Assembly: GCA_050299335.1 (NCBI GenBank)
Contig: JBNKVT010000051.1
Span: 62,001-126,000 of the forward strand
Length of the DNA: 64,000 bases
Direction: 5' to 3'
DNA from: JBNKVT01 sp050299335
GTDB lineage: Bacteria > Pseudomonadota > Alphaproteobacteria > Rhodobacterales > Rhodobacteraceae
Part shown: positions 43,437 through 51,678 of the stretch, piece after piece
How positions within the stretch are numbered: position 1 is the stretch's first letter
Layout: each line of letters starts with the position of its first letter
Notes under the pieces: generated by a model
Told to the model about the DNA's origin: nothing
Databases searched by the model: none
Seen by the model: the letters and a program-made list of their open reading frames with translations, nothing else
Made by a program: the position numbers and the translations under genes

Positions 43437-43739
43437 TCAGGCCGCTCCGTTCTGGTGTTGCTCGTGATGGCGGATAACCTCCGAAATCACGAAGTTGAGG
43501 AATTTACGTGCAAATTCCGGGTCGAGACCGGCCTCGACAGCCAGTCGTTCAAGCCGCTCGATCTGCTGGCCCTCGCGGGCAGGATCGGACGGCGGAAGGG
43601 CGTGCTCGGCCTTCAGGCGGCCAACATCCTGGGTGTGGCGGAAGCGCTCGGCCAGGGTGTACACAAGGATCGCATCCAGCCGGTCGATGCTTTCGCGGTG
43701 CTCGGCCAGCAGCTCTGCGGCGCGGGTGACGTCGTTCAT
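43437..43739 (-). CDS. Chorismate mutase, AroQ class
   Basis: 100 aa, all helical: LLAEHRESIDRLDAILVYTLAERFRHTQDVGRLKAEHALPPSDPAREGQQIERLERLAVEAGLDPEFARKFLNFVISEVIRHHE. Key basic and acidic residues (R in HRESIDRLD, K in GRLKAEH, R and Q in REGQQIERL) are in the usual order. It converts chorismate to prephenate for Phe and Tyr. Overlaps the GNAT gene by 4 nt. Confidence 0.92.
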   Translation of the reverse strand: MNDVTRAAELLAEHRESIDRLDAILVYTLAERFRHTQDVGRLKAEHALPPSDPAREGQQIERLERLAVEAGLDPEFARKFLNFVISEVIRHHEQHQNGAA

Positions 43740-44257
43740 GAAAGCTCCTCCGGTGAGGGGTGGCGCCAGACATTGAGCGGGCCGTAGTCGGGATGCTCGA
43801 ATACGGACTCGAAGCGAACACCCATGCGTTCGCCCAGCGCAACCGAGCGAGAGTTCTCCGGGTCGATCAGGCTGACCGCCGTGGTCCAGCCGAGCGTGTC
43901 ATAGGCATGGGCCCGCGCGGCCTGGGCTGCCTCGAAAGCATAGCCCTTGCCTTCTGCATCGTCCCTCCAGAGGGTCCAGGCGATCTCGGGTTCCGGCCAG
44001 CCTTCGGGATGGTGCAGCCCGACAAGGCCCAGCGCGGTCTCGCCGTCCTTTGCATCGAGCACCCAGCGCCCGAAACCGCGCAGGCTCCAATGCCCGATCG
44101 CCGAGGCCAGCGCCAGCCAGGCCCTGCGCGGGTTTATCGGCCCACCGACCATTTTCGAGCGATCCGAGGCGTAGAAATCGCGGACCACGGGATAGTCGTC
44201 CAGCGCCGGGGGACGCAGGATCAGCCTTTCGGTTTCGAGCGTCGGGATCGGGGTCAT
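43736..44257 (-). CDS. GNAT-family N-acetyltransferase (third of tandem set)
   Basis: 173 aa. RimJ/RimL-type start PTLETERLILRPPALDDYPVVRDFYASDRSKMVGGP, shared block GHWSLRGFGRWVLD, the conserved WPEPEIAWTLWRDDAEGKGYAFEAAQAARAHAYDTLGWTTAVSLIDPENSRSVALGERMGV with a degenerate acetyl-CoA loop (GKGYAFEAAQA). Closely like the two upstream GNAT genes. Acetyl acceptor unknown. Confidence 0.9.
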   Translation of the reverse strand: MTPIPTLETERLILRPPALDDYPVVRDFYASDRSKMVGGPINPRRAWLALASAIGHWSLRGFGRWVLDAKDGETALGLVGLHHPEGWPEPEIAWTLWRDDAEGKGYAFEAAQAARAHAYDTLGWTTAVSLIDPENSRSVALGERMGVRFESVFEHPDYGPLNVWRHPSPEELS

Positions 44258-44309
44258 GCCAGCGCCTCGCGAAAGGACCGGGCGGCTTCGAGGGTGCCGC
44301 TAGGCGTCT

Positions 44310-44332
44310 CCCCTCTCCCTCTGGGAGAGGGG
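44310..44332. repeat. Composite palindromic element, copy B (first palindrome only)
   Basis: Arms CCCCTCTCCC and GGGAGAGGGG around TCT, identical to the arms at 13706-13728 and 48525-48547. It is followed by CCGGGGGAGAGGGG, matching the flank of copy A. It separates two GNAT genes in the same transcript. Confidence 0.7.
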
Positions 44333-44360
44333 CCGGGGGAGAGGGGTTGTTTGCGGATCG

Positions 44361-44873
44361 TCATGCCAGCGCCTCCGGTCCGGGATGACGCCAGATTTCC
44401 AGTTCGAAGCCTTGCGGAAAGGCGTGCATGCGCTCGTATTTCGCACCGAGCCGGGCGGCGAGCGCCTTTGAGCGCGTGTTGCCGCTGTCGATGGTGCTGA
44501 TCGCGGTGGTCCAGCCGAGGGGGCCGTAGCAATGGGCACGGGCGGCGAGCGCCGCCTCATGGGCGATGCCGCGGCCTTCGGCTTCGGGCATCAGGGTCCA
44601 GCCGATCTCGGCCTCGGGCCATTCGCCCGGGTGCCACGCGCCGACGCGGCCGCAATAGAGGCCGGTGGCTTTCTCCTCGACAGCCCAGAAGCCGTAGCCG
44701 CGCAGGCTCCAGTGGCCGATCATGGTGGCGACGATGCGCCAGACCTCGTGCGGGGCCTTGGGACCGCCGGTGAAATGCGAGCGGTCCGAGGTCCAGTAGC
44801 GTTCCTCGGCCCCGATATCGGCCTCGGTCAGACCGCGCAGGATCAGCCGTTCTGTCTCCAGTGTCGGGATCAT
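44361..44873 (-). CDS. GNAT-family N-acetyltransferase (second of tandem set)
   Basis: 170 aa. MIPTLETERLILRGLTEADIGAEERYWTSDRSHFTGGPKAPHEVWRIVATMIGHWSLRGYGFWAVEE, then WPEAEIGWTLMPEAEGRGIAHEAALAARAHCYGPLGWTTAISTIDSGNTRSKALAARLGA. Acetyl-CoA-binding RGIAHEA is recognisable. Overlaps the preceding GNAT by 4 nt. Acceptor unknown. Confidence 0.9.
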   Translation of the reverse strand: MIPTLETERLILRGLTEADIGAEERYWTSDRSHFTGGPKAPHEVWRIVATMIGHWSLRGYGFWAVEEKATGLYCGRVGAWHPGEWPEAEIGWTLMPEAEGRGIAHEAALAARAHCYGPLGWTTAISTIDSGNTRSKALAARLGAKYERMHAFPQGFELEIWRHPGPEALA

Positions 44874-45385
44874 GCGGCGGCTCCAGTGGCGCGCGGCAGG
44901 GTGAAGATGTCGCGGGTGACACCGTCGGGGAAGGTCTCGCGCCGGGTCTTCCGGCCGCCGAGGCGTTCGGCGAGGGTCCGGGCGGGGGTGTTCTCGTCGC
45001 GCATATGGGTCTCGACCGTGGGCCAGCCGAGCGTGTCATAGGCAAAGGCGATGGCGGCGCGGGAGGCTTCGGTGGCGTAGCCGTGGCCACGATGATCGCG
45101 CAGGAGCCACCAGGTCAGTTCGTGGCTGGGCCAGCCGATAGAATGAACGAGCCCGCAGCCGCCGACCGGCGTGCCGTCGCGGAGGGTGACGACCCATTTG
45201 CCGAAACCCTTCAGCTGCCAGTGGCCGAGGTCGCGGCAGAGGATGTTGAACGCCTCGTCTGCGCGGCGCGGGCCGCCGTAATTGCCCGAGCCTTCGGCAT
45301 CGGCGAAGAAGGCCGCATAGAGGGCGGCATCTTCGAGCCTTGGTTCGCGCAGGATCAGGCGCTGGGTTTCGAGGACGGGGATCAT
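44870..45385 (-). CDS. GNAT-family N-acetyltransferase (first of tandem set)
   Basis: 171 aa. MIPVLETQRLILREPRLEDAALYAAFFADAEGSGNYGGPRRADEAFNILCRDLGHWQLKGFGKWVVTL and WLLRDHRGHGYATEASRAAIAFAYDTLGWPTVETHMRDENTPARTLAERLGG. The acetyl-CoA loop (RGHGYATEA) is the best preserved of the three. It overlaps ffh by 4 nt, so expression is coupled to the SRP protein. Confidence 0.9.
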   Translation of the reverse strand: MIPVLETQRLILREPRLEDAALYAAFFADAEGSGNYGGPRRADEAFNILCRDLGHWQLKGFGKWVVTLRDGTPVGGCGLVHSIGWPSHELTWWLLRDHRGHGYATEASRAAIAFAYDTLGWPTVETHMRDENTPARTLAERLGGRKTRRETFPDGVTRDIFTLPRATGAAA

Positions 45386-46860
45386 TTCTTCTTGCCGAAG
45401 CCCGAAAGGTTGGTAGGCAGGCCGCCGCCTTGCATGCCAGGGAAGCCGGGGGGCAGCTGGCCCTGCTGGGGGGCGGCATCAGGCCCGGGGAGGCCCGGCA
45501 TCCCGCCCTTGCCGAGCAGCCCGCCGAGGCCCGAGCGCATCAGGCCCTTCTTGCCCATCTTGCCGACCTTTTTCATCATGTCGGCCATGCCGCGATGCAT
45601 CTTCAGGAGCTTGTTGAGTTCGGAGACTTCCATTCCCGCCCCCGCCGCGATGCGCTTCTTGCGGGAGGCCTGAAGGATCTGTGGGTTGGCGCGTTCCTTC
45701 CTGGTCATCGAGTTGATCAGGGCGATATGGCGGCGGATGACGCTGTCATCCATGCCGGATTGCTCGATCTGCTTGGCCATCTTGTTGATGCCGGGGATCA
45801 TGCCCATCATGCCGGACATGCCGCCCATCTTCTGCATCTGCTCGAAATGCTGCTTCAGGTCATTCATGTTGAACTGACCCTTCTGGAAGCGCCTCATCAT
45901 CCGCTCGGCCTGCTCGGCCTCGATGGTCTCCTGCGCCTTTTCGACCAGCGCCACGATATCGCCCATGCCGAGGATGCGGCCCGCGATCCGGTCGGGGTGG
46001 AATTCCTCGAGCGCGTCCATCTTTTCACCGAGACCGACGAACTTGATCGGCTTGCCGGTGACGGCGCGCATCGACAGGGCTGCCCCGCCGCGCCCGTCGC
46101 CATCCATGCGGGTCAGGACGACGCCCGAAATGCCGATCCGTCCGTCGAAATTCTCCGCCGTGTGGACGGCGTCCTGACCGGTGAGGCCGTCGACGACCAG
46201 CAGGGTCTCGTGGGGTTTGGTGGCGTCGCGGACGGCTTCGACCTCGGCCATCAACTCGTCGTCGATGGACAGGCGGCCCGCCGTATCCAGCATGTAGACG
46301 TCATAACCGCCCAGCGTTGCCTGCTGCTTTGTGCGTTTGGCAATGTCGAGGGCGGACTGACCGGGGACGATGGGCAGGGTGTCGACGCCAATCTGCTGGC
46401 CGAGAACCGCCAATTGCTCCATCGCCGCCGGGCGTCGCGTGTCGAGCGAGGCCATCAGCACCCGCTTGCCCTCGCGGTCGGTCAGGCGTTTCGCCAGCTT
46501 GGCGGTGGTGGTGGTCTTGCCGCCGCCCTGCAACCCGACCATCAGGATCGGGGCGGGCGGGGAATCGATGCGCAGCGATCCGGTCTCGTCGCCGTCCCCG
46601 GCGAGGACATGGACCAGCTCGTCATGGACGATCTTGACCACCTGCTGGCCGGGGGTGACGGATTTGGTGACGGCCTGCCCGGTGGCCTTCTCCTGCACCG
46701 CCTTGACGAAATTCCGCGCGACCGGCAGCGACACGTCCGCCTCCAGCAGCGCCACCCGCACCTCGCGGAGCGCGGTCGAAACGTCGGCCTCCGACAAGGC
46801 CCCCTGCTTGGTGAGCTTGTCGAAGACGCCGGAAAGCCGCTCGGACAGATTTTCAAACAT
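45382..46860 (-). CDS. ffh: Signal recognition particle protein Ffh
   Basis: 492 aa from ATG 46860 (MFENLSERLSGVFDKLTKQGALSEADVSTALREVRVALLEADVSL). GTPase motifs: GLQGGGKTTTTAKLAKRL, DTAGRLSIDDELM, TRMDGDGRGGAALSMRAVTGKPIKFVGLGEKMDALEEFHPDRIAGRILGMGD. The Met-rich M domain (DLKQHFEQMQKMGGMSGMMGMIPGINKMAKQIEQSGMDDSVIRRHIALINSMT) binds 4.5S RNA and signal sequences. Its C-terminal Gly/Met/Pro-rich tail is longer than in E. coli. A methionine 21 nt upstream is possible. Confidence 0.97.
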   Translation of the reverse strand: MFENLSERLSGVFDKLTKQGALSEADVSTALREVRVALLEADVSLPVARNFVKAVQEKATGQAVTKSVTPGQQVVKIVHDELVHVLAGDGDETGSLRIDSPPAPILMVGLQGGGKTTTTAKLAKRLTDREGKRVLMASLDTRRPAAMEQLAVLGQQIGVDTLPIVPGQSALDIAKRTKQQATLGGYDVYMLDTAGRLSIDDELMAEVEAVRDATKPHETLLVVDGLTGQDAVHTAENFDGRIGISGVVLTRMDGDGRGGAALSMRAVTGKPIKFVGLGEKMDALEEFHPDRIAGRILGMGDIVALVEKAQETIEAEQAERMMRRFQKGQFNMNDLKQHFEQMQKMGGMSGMMGMIPGINKMAKQIEQSGMDDSVIRRHIALINSMTRKERANPQILQASRKKRIAAGAGMEVSELNKLLKMHRGMADMMKKVGKMGKKGLMRSGLGGLLGKGGMPGLPGPDAAPQQGQLPPGFPGMQGGGLPTNLSGFGKKK

Positions 46861-47045
46861 GGGGTTCCCCCGGGATTTCATGCGCCAAACCAGAAAAGCA
46901 CCCGTGGGCGCAACGCGCTGACGGGTGGCGATCCTGATATGGGTTCAGGACCGGAAGGTTTCACGCTTCCGGAGACTTGCGGCGGGACTTAAGGAAGTTC
47001 GGTCCATCCGTCAAGGGCTGCTGGCGCTGCCGGGTAAATCGGCCT

Positions 47046-47576
47046 ATGAGAACCGGCATGGAGCCGATAGCCACCCTGACCACCTCGCCCACCCGTCGCA
47101 TATTCGGGACCTTCGCCCAGATCGGCGTCGGGGGGATGCTGCTTTATGTGGCAGCCGTCTATCCGCCGCAGCATCCGGTGGGGCTGGTGTTTCTGATCGC
47201 GCTCGGGGCCGTGCTGATCTGGCAGGCGCGACGGCTCTGGCTGTCGACCGGGCGGGCGCTGGTCCTGACGCGCGAGACACTGGAGGACAGCTCTGGCGCG
47301 GTGCTATGCAGGCTGGACGAGATCGCGCGGGTCGAACGGGGGGCGTTTGCCTTCAAACCATCGAACGGATTTGTCGTCCTCTTGAAAGAGCCGGCACCCC
47401 GGGCCTGGTGCCCGGGTCTGTGGTGGCGGTTCGGCAAGCGGGTCGGGGTCGGGGGAACGACCTCGGGTCGGGCCTCGCGGGAAATGGCGGACATGATCGC
47501 GGTGATGATGACCGACAGGGGTCCCGAACTTTTGCGCGAGATCGACGAGGCGGTTGCCGAAAGCGACGGGAAGTAG
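47046..47576 (+). CDS. Membrane protein of unknown function (PH-like domain)
   Basis: 176 aa from ATG 47046 (ATG 47058 is an alternative; neither has a strong ribosome site). Two membrane segments at about residues 21-40 (IGVGGMLLYVAAVYPP) and 45-62 (GLVFLIALGAVLIWQARRLWL), followed by a beta-rich domain: GRALVLTRETLEDSSGAVLCRLDEIARVERGAFAFKPSNGFVVLLKEP. This resembles bacterial PH-type membrane proteins. It is divergent from ffh. Function unknown. Confidence 0.65.
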   Translation: MRTGMEPIATLTTSPTRRIFGTFAQIGVGGMLLYVAAVYPPQHPVGLVFLIALGAVLIWQARRLWLSTGRALVLTRETLEDSSGAVLCRLDEIARVERGAFAFKPSNGFVVLLKEPAPRAWCPGLWWRFGKRVGVGGTTSGRASREMADMIAVMMTDRGPELLREIDEAVAESDGK

Positions 47577-47601
47577 GGTGCTTCCGTCAGAGTGCCGTCC
47601 C

Positions 47602-47641
47602 AACCCCCTCCCCCAACCCCTAACCCCCTCCCCCAACCCCT
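47602..47641. repeat. Tandem 20-nt duplication, C-rich
   Basis: AACCCCCTCCCCCAACCCCT occurs twice in tandem between two convergent genes. It is like a decayed or expanded flank of the composite GC-rich palindrome family (CCCTCCCC core) and is followed by CTTCAGGTGGAGGGGAG. Confidence 0.6.
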
Positions 47642-47692
47642 AACCCTTCAGGTGGAGGGGAGTCTGGTCCGTGCCTGTGGGCGGTGGCAGGA

Positions 47693-48442
47693 TCAGAGGA
47701 CCGCGTTGGCGAGCAGCCTGAGGGCGACGATGGCGAGGAGGCCGAGGATCAGCCTGTCGAAGGTCTCGGGACGGAAGGCGCGGGCGAGGCGGGCTCCGAG
47801 CGGCATTGCGGCGGTGATCGGGATCAGGGCGAAGGCCGAGAAGACGAGGCCCTGGGTCTCCAGAAGCCCCGCGTAACCCAGCGAGACGATCTGGACAGTC
47901 GTGAAGGTGGCGAAGAAGGTCGAGATCGTGGCGATGAAGCGCGGCCGCTCCAGGCGCATGGCATTGAGGAAAGTGATCGAGGCCGGGGCCGACAGGCCCG
48001 ACGCACCTTGAAGAAAACCCGCGAGAGCGCCCGCCGGCAGGGCAAGGCGGGTGGCGAGTGGCATCGACAGGCTCCAGCTTGGGCGGGCGAGGCGCAGCGC
48101 GATATAGCCGAAGACAGCGAGGGCGACGAGGACCGACAGGGCGTCGGAACTGAGCGAGGCCAGCGTCCAGGTGCCGATGAGGATACCGAGCAGGCCGCCG
48201 CCGAGGAGCGGCAGGAGAAAGGAGGTTTCGGGCAGGTGAGTGCGGAATTTCCACGCCTGCCAGGCATTGGTCAGGACGTTGGGGACCAGCATCACCAGGA
48301 TGGCGAAATGGACGTCAAACAACAGGACGAGGACCGGCACTGCAAGGATCGGCGCCCCGGCCCCGGTAGCGCCCTTCAGGATGCCGCCTCCGGCGAGGGC
48401 AAGGGCGACAAGGACGATTTCCCAGATGATTTCAGCGGGCAT
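47693..48442 (-). CDS. TauE/SafE-family (TSUP) membrane exporter
   Basis: 249 aa with about 8 membrane segments (e.g. IIWEIVLVALALAGGGILKGATGAGAPILAVPVLVLLF, LIPITAAMPLGARLA, LILGLLAIVALRLLANAVL). The family motif GILKGATGAGAPILAVP near residue 19 and the second-half LAGFLQGASGLSAPASITFLNAM are present. TSUP proteins move sulfite, sulfonates or organic anions; substrate unknown. It is near the aldehyde dehydrogenase but separated by 171 nt carrying the composite palindrome. Confidence 0.9.
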   Translation of the reverse strand: MPAEIIWEIVLVALALAGGGILKGATGAGAPILAVPVLVLLFDVHFAILVMLVPNVLTNAWQAWKFRTHLPETSFLLPLLGGGLLGILIGTWTLASLSSDALSVLVALAVFGYIALRLARPSWSLSMPLATRLALPAGALAGFLQGASGLSAPASITFLNAMRLERPRFIATISTFFATFTTVQIVSLGYAGLLETQGLVFSAFALIPITAAMPLGARLARAFRPETFDRLILGLLAIVALRLLANAVL

Positions 48443-48497
48443 GGATGTCAGGCGAATTCTGGACTGGTGGGGCGGCCGGGGCCAAGCCTCCCCCCTG

Positions 48498-48547
48498 CCC
48501 CCCTCCCAGCGGGAGGGGGGAACACCCCTCTCCCCCTGGGAGAGGGG
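48498..48547. repeat. Composite palindromic element, copy C (inverted relative to copy A)
   Basis: 48498-48520 has arms CCCCCCTCCC and GGGAGGGGGG around AGC; 48525-48547 has arms CCCCTCTCCC and GGGAGAGGGG around CCT. The same two palindromes as at 13706-13756, in reverse order with a 4-nt gap. Sits between two minus-strand genes. Confidence 0.75.
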
Positions 48548-48613
48548 TTGGGGGAGAGGGTTGCGACGACGCCCCCGGTCTTCCGGCGTTGAAGATATCG
48601 GTTTCCCGCTCAG

Positions 48614-50041
48614 TCACGCCCCCGCCTCGAGATAGACATGCTTGGTTTCCAGAAAATCGTTCAGCCCCTCGACCCCGTGCAGCCGCCCCAGCCCCGATTG
48701 CCGGTAGCCGCCGGTCTCGCCCTCGGCGAATAGCCGCGTGTGGCAGTTCAGCCAGACGGTGCCCGCCCGGATGGCGCGGGAAACGCGGGTGGCGCGGTTT
48801 AGGTCGTTGGTGAACACCGACGCGGCGAGGCCGTAGTTTGTGGCGTTGGCCATGGCGATGGCTTCGGCTTCGTCGGAGAATTTTTCAAGGCTGGCGATGG
48901 GGCCGAAGAGTTCTTCCTGCACGAGGGAGGACGACAGGTCGTCGATCTCGAACAGGGTCGGGGTGAGAAAGGCGCCGGGGCTGTCGAGGGCTTCGCCGCG
49001 GGTGACGATGGTGCCTTCGTCGGCGGCCTGCTCGATGATCGCCAGCAGGCGTTTCTGGTTGTCGTGGTCGATGAGCGCGCCCATCTGGCTTTCGGGCAGG
49101 TGGCCGGGGCCGGTGCGGATGGCCGAGAAGGCGTCATGCATCATCAGGCGGAACTCGCGGTAGATGCGCTCGTGGACGATGAAGCGGGTGGCGGCGACGC
49201 AGATTTGCCCGGCCATGACCAGCGCACCGTGGGTGAGTTCGTGTGCGGCCTTTTCGAGATCGGCATCGTCGAAGATCACCGAAGGGGCCTTGCCGCCGAG
49301 TTCCAGCGACAGGCGCTTCAGGGTCGGGGCGGCCCCTGCCATGATCTTCTTGCCGGTGGCCGAGGAGCCGGTGAAGGAGATGACATCGACATTGGGCGAG
49401 GCGACGAGGGTTTCGCCGACGATTGCGCCGTTTTCGTTCACCGAATGGATGATGCCCCTGGGCAGGGACGGGCAGTCGGCGATGCAGTCCATGGTCAGGG
49501 CGTGGATCAGCGGCACCTGCGGAGCGGGCTTGATCACGGCTGTGCAGCCGGCGGCCAGCGCCGGGGCCAGCGAGCGGATCAGAAGCGTGACGGGGGCGTT
49601 CCACGGCACGATGATCCCGGCGACCCCGGCGGGTTCGCGGTTGAGGTAGGACCAATTGCCGGGGGCGCTCTCAAAGGTGCGGCCGAAGATGTTGCGGGCG
49701 AGGCCGGCGTAGTAGCGGGTCTCGGAGATCGCGCCCATCATCTCCCCGGTCGCCTCGGCCTTCAGCTTGCCGTTCTCGGCGACGATGCGGTCGATGAATT
49801 CCGCCTTGCGGGACTCCAGCCGGTCGGCAAGCTCATGGAGCACCTGCGCCCGCAGGCGTGGCGAGGCGGCCCAGACACTCTGATCGAAGGCGGCGCGGGC
49901 GGCGGTGATGGCGTGGTGGGTCAGCGCCTCGGTGCCGGGGTGGTATTCACCGAGCAATTCGCCGGTGCCAGGGTTCAGCGAGATGCGGGCGGCTTCCGGT
50001 CCTGCGACCCATTCACCGTCGATATAGTTCTGCGCCAGCAT
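48614..50041 (-). CDS. NAD(P)-dependent aldehyde dehydrogenase
   Basis: 475 aa. NWSYLNREPAGVAGIIVPWNAPVTLLIRSLAPALAAGCTAVIKPAPQVPLIHAL, FTGSSATGKKIMAGAAPTLKRLSLELGGKAPSVIFDDADLEKAAH (catalytic Glu) and QICVAATRFIVHERIY (catalytic Cys). It oxidises an aldehyde to the acid. The start shares a base with the stop of the amidohydrolase gene. In the kynurenine and 2-nitrobenzoate routes such enzymes act on 2-aminomuconate semialdehyde, the product of ACMSD; here the substrate is inferred only. Confidence 0.94.
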   Translation of the reverse strand: MLAQNYIDGEWVAGPEAARISLNPGTGELLGEYHPGTEALTHHAITAARAAFDQSVWAASPRLRAQVLHELADRLESRKAEFIDRIVAENGKLKAEATGEMMGAISETRYYAGLARNIFGRTFESAPGNWSYLNREPAGVAGIIVPWNAPVTLLIRSLAPALAAGCTAVIKPAPQVPLIHALTMDCIADCPSLPRGIIHSVNENGAIVGETLVASPNVDVISFTGSSATGKKIMAGAAPTLKRLSLELGGKAPSVIFDDADLEKAAHELTHGALVMAGQICVAATRFIVHERIYREFRLMMHDAFSAIRTGPGHLPESQMGALIDHDNQKRLLAIIEQAADEGTIVTRGEALDSPGAFLTPTLFEIDDLSSSLVQEELFGPIASLEKFSDEAEAIAMANATNYGLAASVFTNDLNRATRVSRAIRAGTVWLNCHTRLFAEGETGGYRQSGLGRLHGVEGLNDFLETKHVYLEAGA

Positions 50042-51057
50042 CAGATATTCAAACCAAGAAGCCGCACGGCGTTGTCCTGGTAGAGCTTTTGCCGAAGCGC
50101 GTCGCTGATTGGCATGGTATCGAGGATCCTGATCGTCTCGCGGATATACATCGGCCCGCCCTCCGGATCGAAAGGCGCGTCGGAGGCGAAGAGGACGTGG
50201 TCCTCGCCAAAGAACTCGATGGCGTGCTCGATGGCTTTCTGGGAGCCGAAAGACGCGGTATCGGCATAGAAATCCTTGAAATACTCCAGATGCGGGCGCT
50301 TCAGCGAGGTGCGCGCGACGGAGAGGTCGCGGTCAGTGGTGCGCTTGCCCATCTGGTCCCAGCCGGGCCCGACGCGGCCCTCGAAGAATGGCACCATGCC
50401 GCCCGCGTGGTGGGTCAGAACCTTCAGCCCCGGGAACTTGTCGAACATCCGCGAAAACACCATGCGGGCCATGGCGGCGGAGGTCTCGTAGGGCCAGCCG
50501 AAGGTCCACCAGATTTCATATTCGGAACGGTCCTCGGTCTGGTAGTCGGCGAATTTCTGGGTGCGGGCGGGGTGCATCCAGACCATTTTTCCCGCTTTCG
50601 CCATGTAGTCGAAGAACGGCTCGTATTCGGGCAGGTCAAGGGGCTTGCCGGCGACATTGGTGAAGATCTGCATGCCGACAGCCCCCAGATCCTCGATGGC
50701 GCGGCGGGTTTCCTCGACCAGCGCGTCGGGGTTGGACATTGGCGCGGTGCCGATGAAGCCAGGGAAGCGGTCGGGGTATTTCTCGCAAAGGGCGGCCATT
50801 TCGTCAGAGCCGATGCGGGACATTTCCAGTGCCTGTTCCGGTGTGGCGATGGCCTCAAGCGGCGGGGAGGCGAGCGACAGGACCTGGACGTAGTCCTCGC
50901 CGAACATGTCCATGACCTCGAAGCGGCGGTTCAGATCGGTCATCATCGGCACCCTGCCCGAGCGGGCGGTGATGTCGGACATCTCGCCGGTGATCTCGAT
51001 CAGCTTGTCGAAGAAATTCTGCGGCCAGATATGGGTGAAAACGTCAATCTTTTTCAC
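50041..51057 (-). CDS. Amidohydrolase-superfamily decarboxylase-like protein (ACMSD-type)
   Basis: 338 aa from GTG 51057 (MKKIDVFTHIWPQNFFDKL); an ATG 9 nt upstream sits directly on the GAGGG ribosome site, so GTG with 9-nt spacing is likelier. The metal-binding residues are partly visible: FTHIWP at residues 7-12, VWMHPAR near 165, LTHHAGGMVPFFEGR near 215, ASDAPFDPEGGP near 295. In place of the first His of HxH is Phe, as in some subgroup members. Related enzymes decarboxylate 2-amino-3-carboxymuconate semialdehyde or hydroxylated benzoates. Tied to the aldehyde dehydrogenase by a 1-nt overlap. Confidence 0.88.
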   Translation of the reverse strand: MKKIDVFTHIWPQNFFDKLIEITGEMSDITARSGRVPMMTDLNRRFEVMDMFGEDYVQVLSLASPPLEAIATPEQALEMSRIGSDEMAALCEKYPDRFPGFIGTAPMSNPDALVEETRRAIEDLGAVGMQIFTNVAGKPLDLPEYEPFFDYMAKAGKMVWMHPARTQKFADYQTEDRSEYEIWWTFGWPYETSAAMARMVFSRMFDKFPGLKVLTHHAGGMVPFFEGRVGPGWDQMGKRTTDRDLSVARTSLKRPHLEYFKDFYADTASFGSQKAIEHAIEFFGEDHVLFASDAPFDPEGGPMYIRETIRILDTMPISDALRQKLYQDNAVRLLGLNI

Positions 51058-51086
51058 GATGCGCATCCCTCTGGGTTTTTAAGCAT

Positions 51087-51115
51087 TCGATAGAGAGGCG
51101 GGGCGCGAAGGTCAA
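51087..51115 (-). promoter_or_regulatory. Sigma-70-type promoter of amidohydrolase-ALDH pair
   Basis: On the minus strand TTGACC (51115-51110), 17 nt, then TATCGA (51092-51087). The spacing is optimal and the -10 element is 30 nt before the GTG start. A perfect operator-like palindrome lies just upstream. Confidence 0.6.
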
Positions 51116-51122
51116 CCAAAAG

Positions 51123-51137
51123 TCTCACAAAATGAGA
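51123..51137. promoter_or_regulatory. Operator-like palindrome TCTCA-N5-TGAGA
   Basis: TCTCACAAAATGAGA, two perfect 5-nt arms around a CAAAA spacer, 7 nt upstream of the -35 hexamer of the amidohydrolase promoter. A binding site for a dimeric regulator is inferred; no regulator gene is adjacent. Confidence 0.5.
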
Positions 51138-51228
51138 TTGATTGAGCAGATCTTGCAATGGCTAAGCAACCCGGATGCGCTTTCCCGGCTCGACGTGCAC
51201 AATGCGCCTATGTCCAGCGTCCGCCAGT

Positions 51229-51621
51229 CTAATCGACAGCAGGCGCACACTGCCCCAACTTTTCTAACTGCCAAACGCGTTGCCCGAAAAACAGCCCGTC
51301 GCGCAGGTACTCCCCCAGACAGACCGTCGCATCCGGCTCGAATGACACGCCATGTTCCGGGGCGGCTATTTCGATCTGCTGCCCGCCCGGAAGGCGGACA
51401 TGCCACAGGACGCGAAGCGTGTGCTCGTTCGGGATCGAAACCTCGTGCCGGATAAGGACGCCTTCGGTTCCAGCAACCCTTTCAAGCGGGCCCGCGAAAT
51501 AGGCGTTCAGTTTCAGCATCGTCAGATACAGGATGGCCGCCGACAGCAGCATGATGCCGATGATATCCATCAACGACAGACTGCGAAGTCCGGAAACGAT
51601 CCTGCCGAGCAAATCCTTCAT
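51229..51621 (-). CDS. Small membrane protein of unknown function
   Basis: 130 aa. An amphipathic N-terminus and one membrane segment (MDIIGIMLLSAAILYLTMLKL, about residues 18-38) followed by an outside domain: LIRHEVSIPNEHTLRVLWHVRLPGGQQIEIAAPEHGVSFEPDATVCLGEYLRDGLFFGQRVWQLEKLGQCAPAVD with two Cys. I do not recognise it. It precedes the amidohydrolase promoter in the same direction but across 162 nt. Confidence 0.65.
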   Translation of the reverse strand: MKDLLGRIVSGLRSLSLMDIIGIMLLSAAILYLTMLKLNAYFAGPLERVAGTEGVLIRHEVSIPNEHTLRVLWHVRLPGGQQIEIAAPEHGVSFEPDATVCLGEYLRDGLFFGQRVWQLEKLGQCAPAVD

Positions 51622-51678
51622 ACAAAACCCCCGAATGAGGGTCTGAAATAGGACACCGGACTGGCAGCTAGCCCTGCC

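Noticed and set aside
49064..50083. 339-residue plus-strand frame opposite the aldehyde dehydrogenase
   Set aside because: Antisense of a highly conserved ALDH; no ribosome site or motif.
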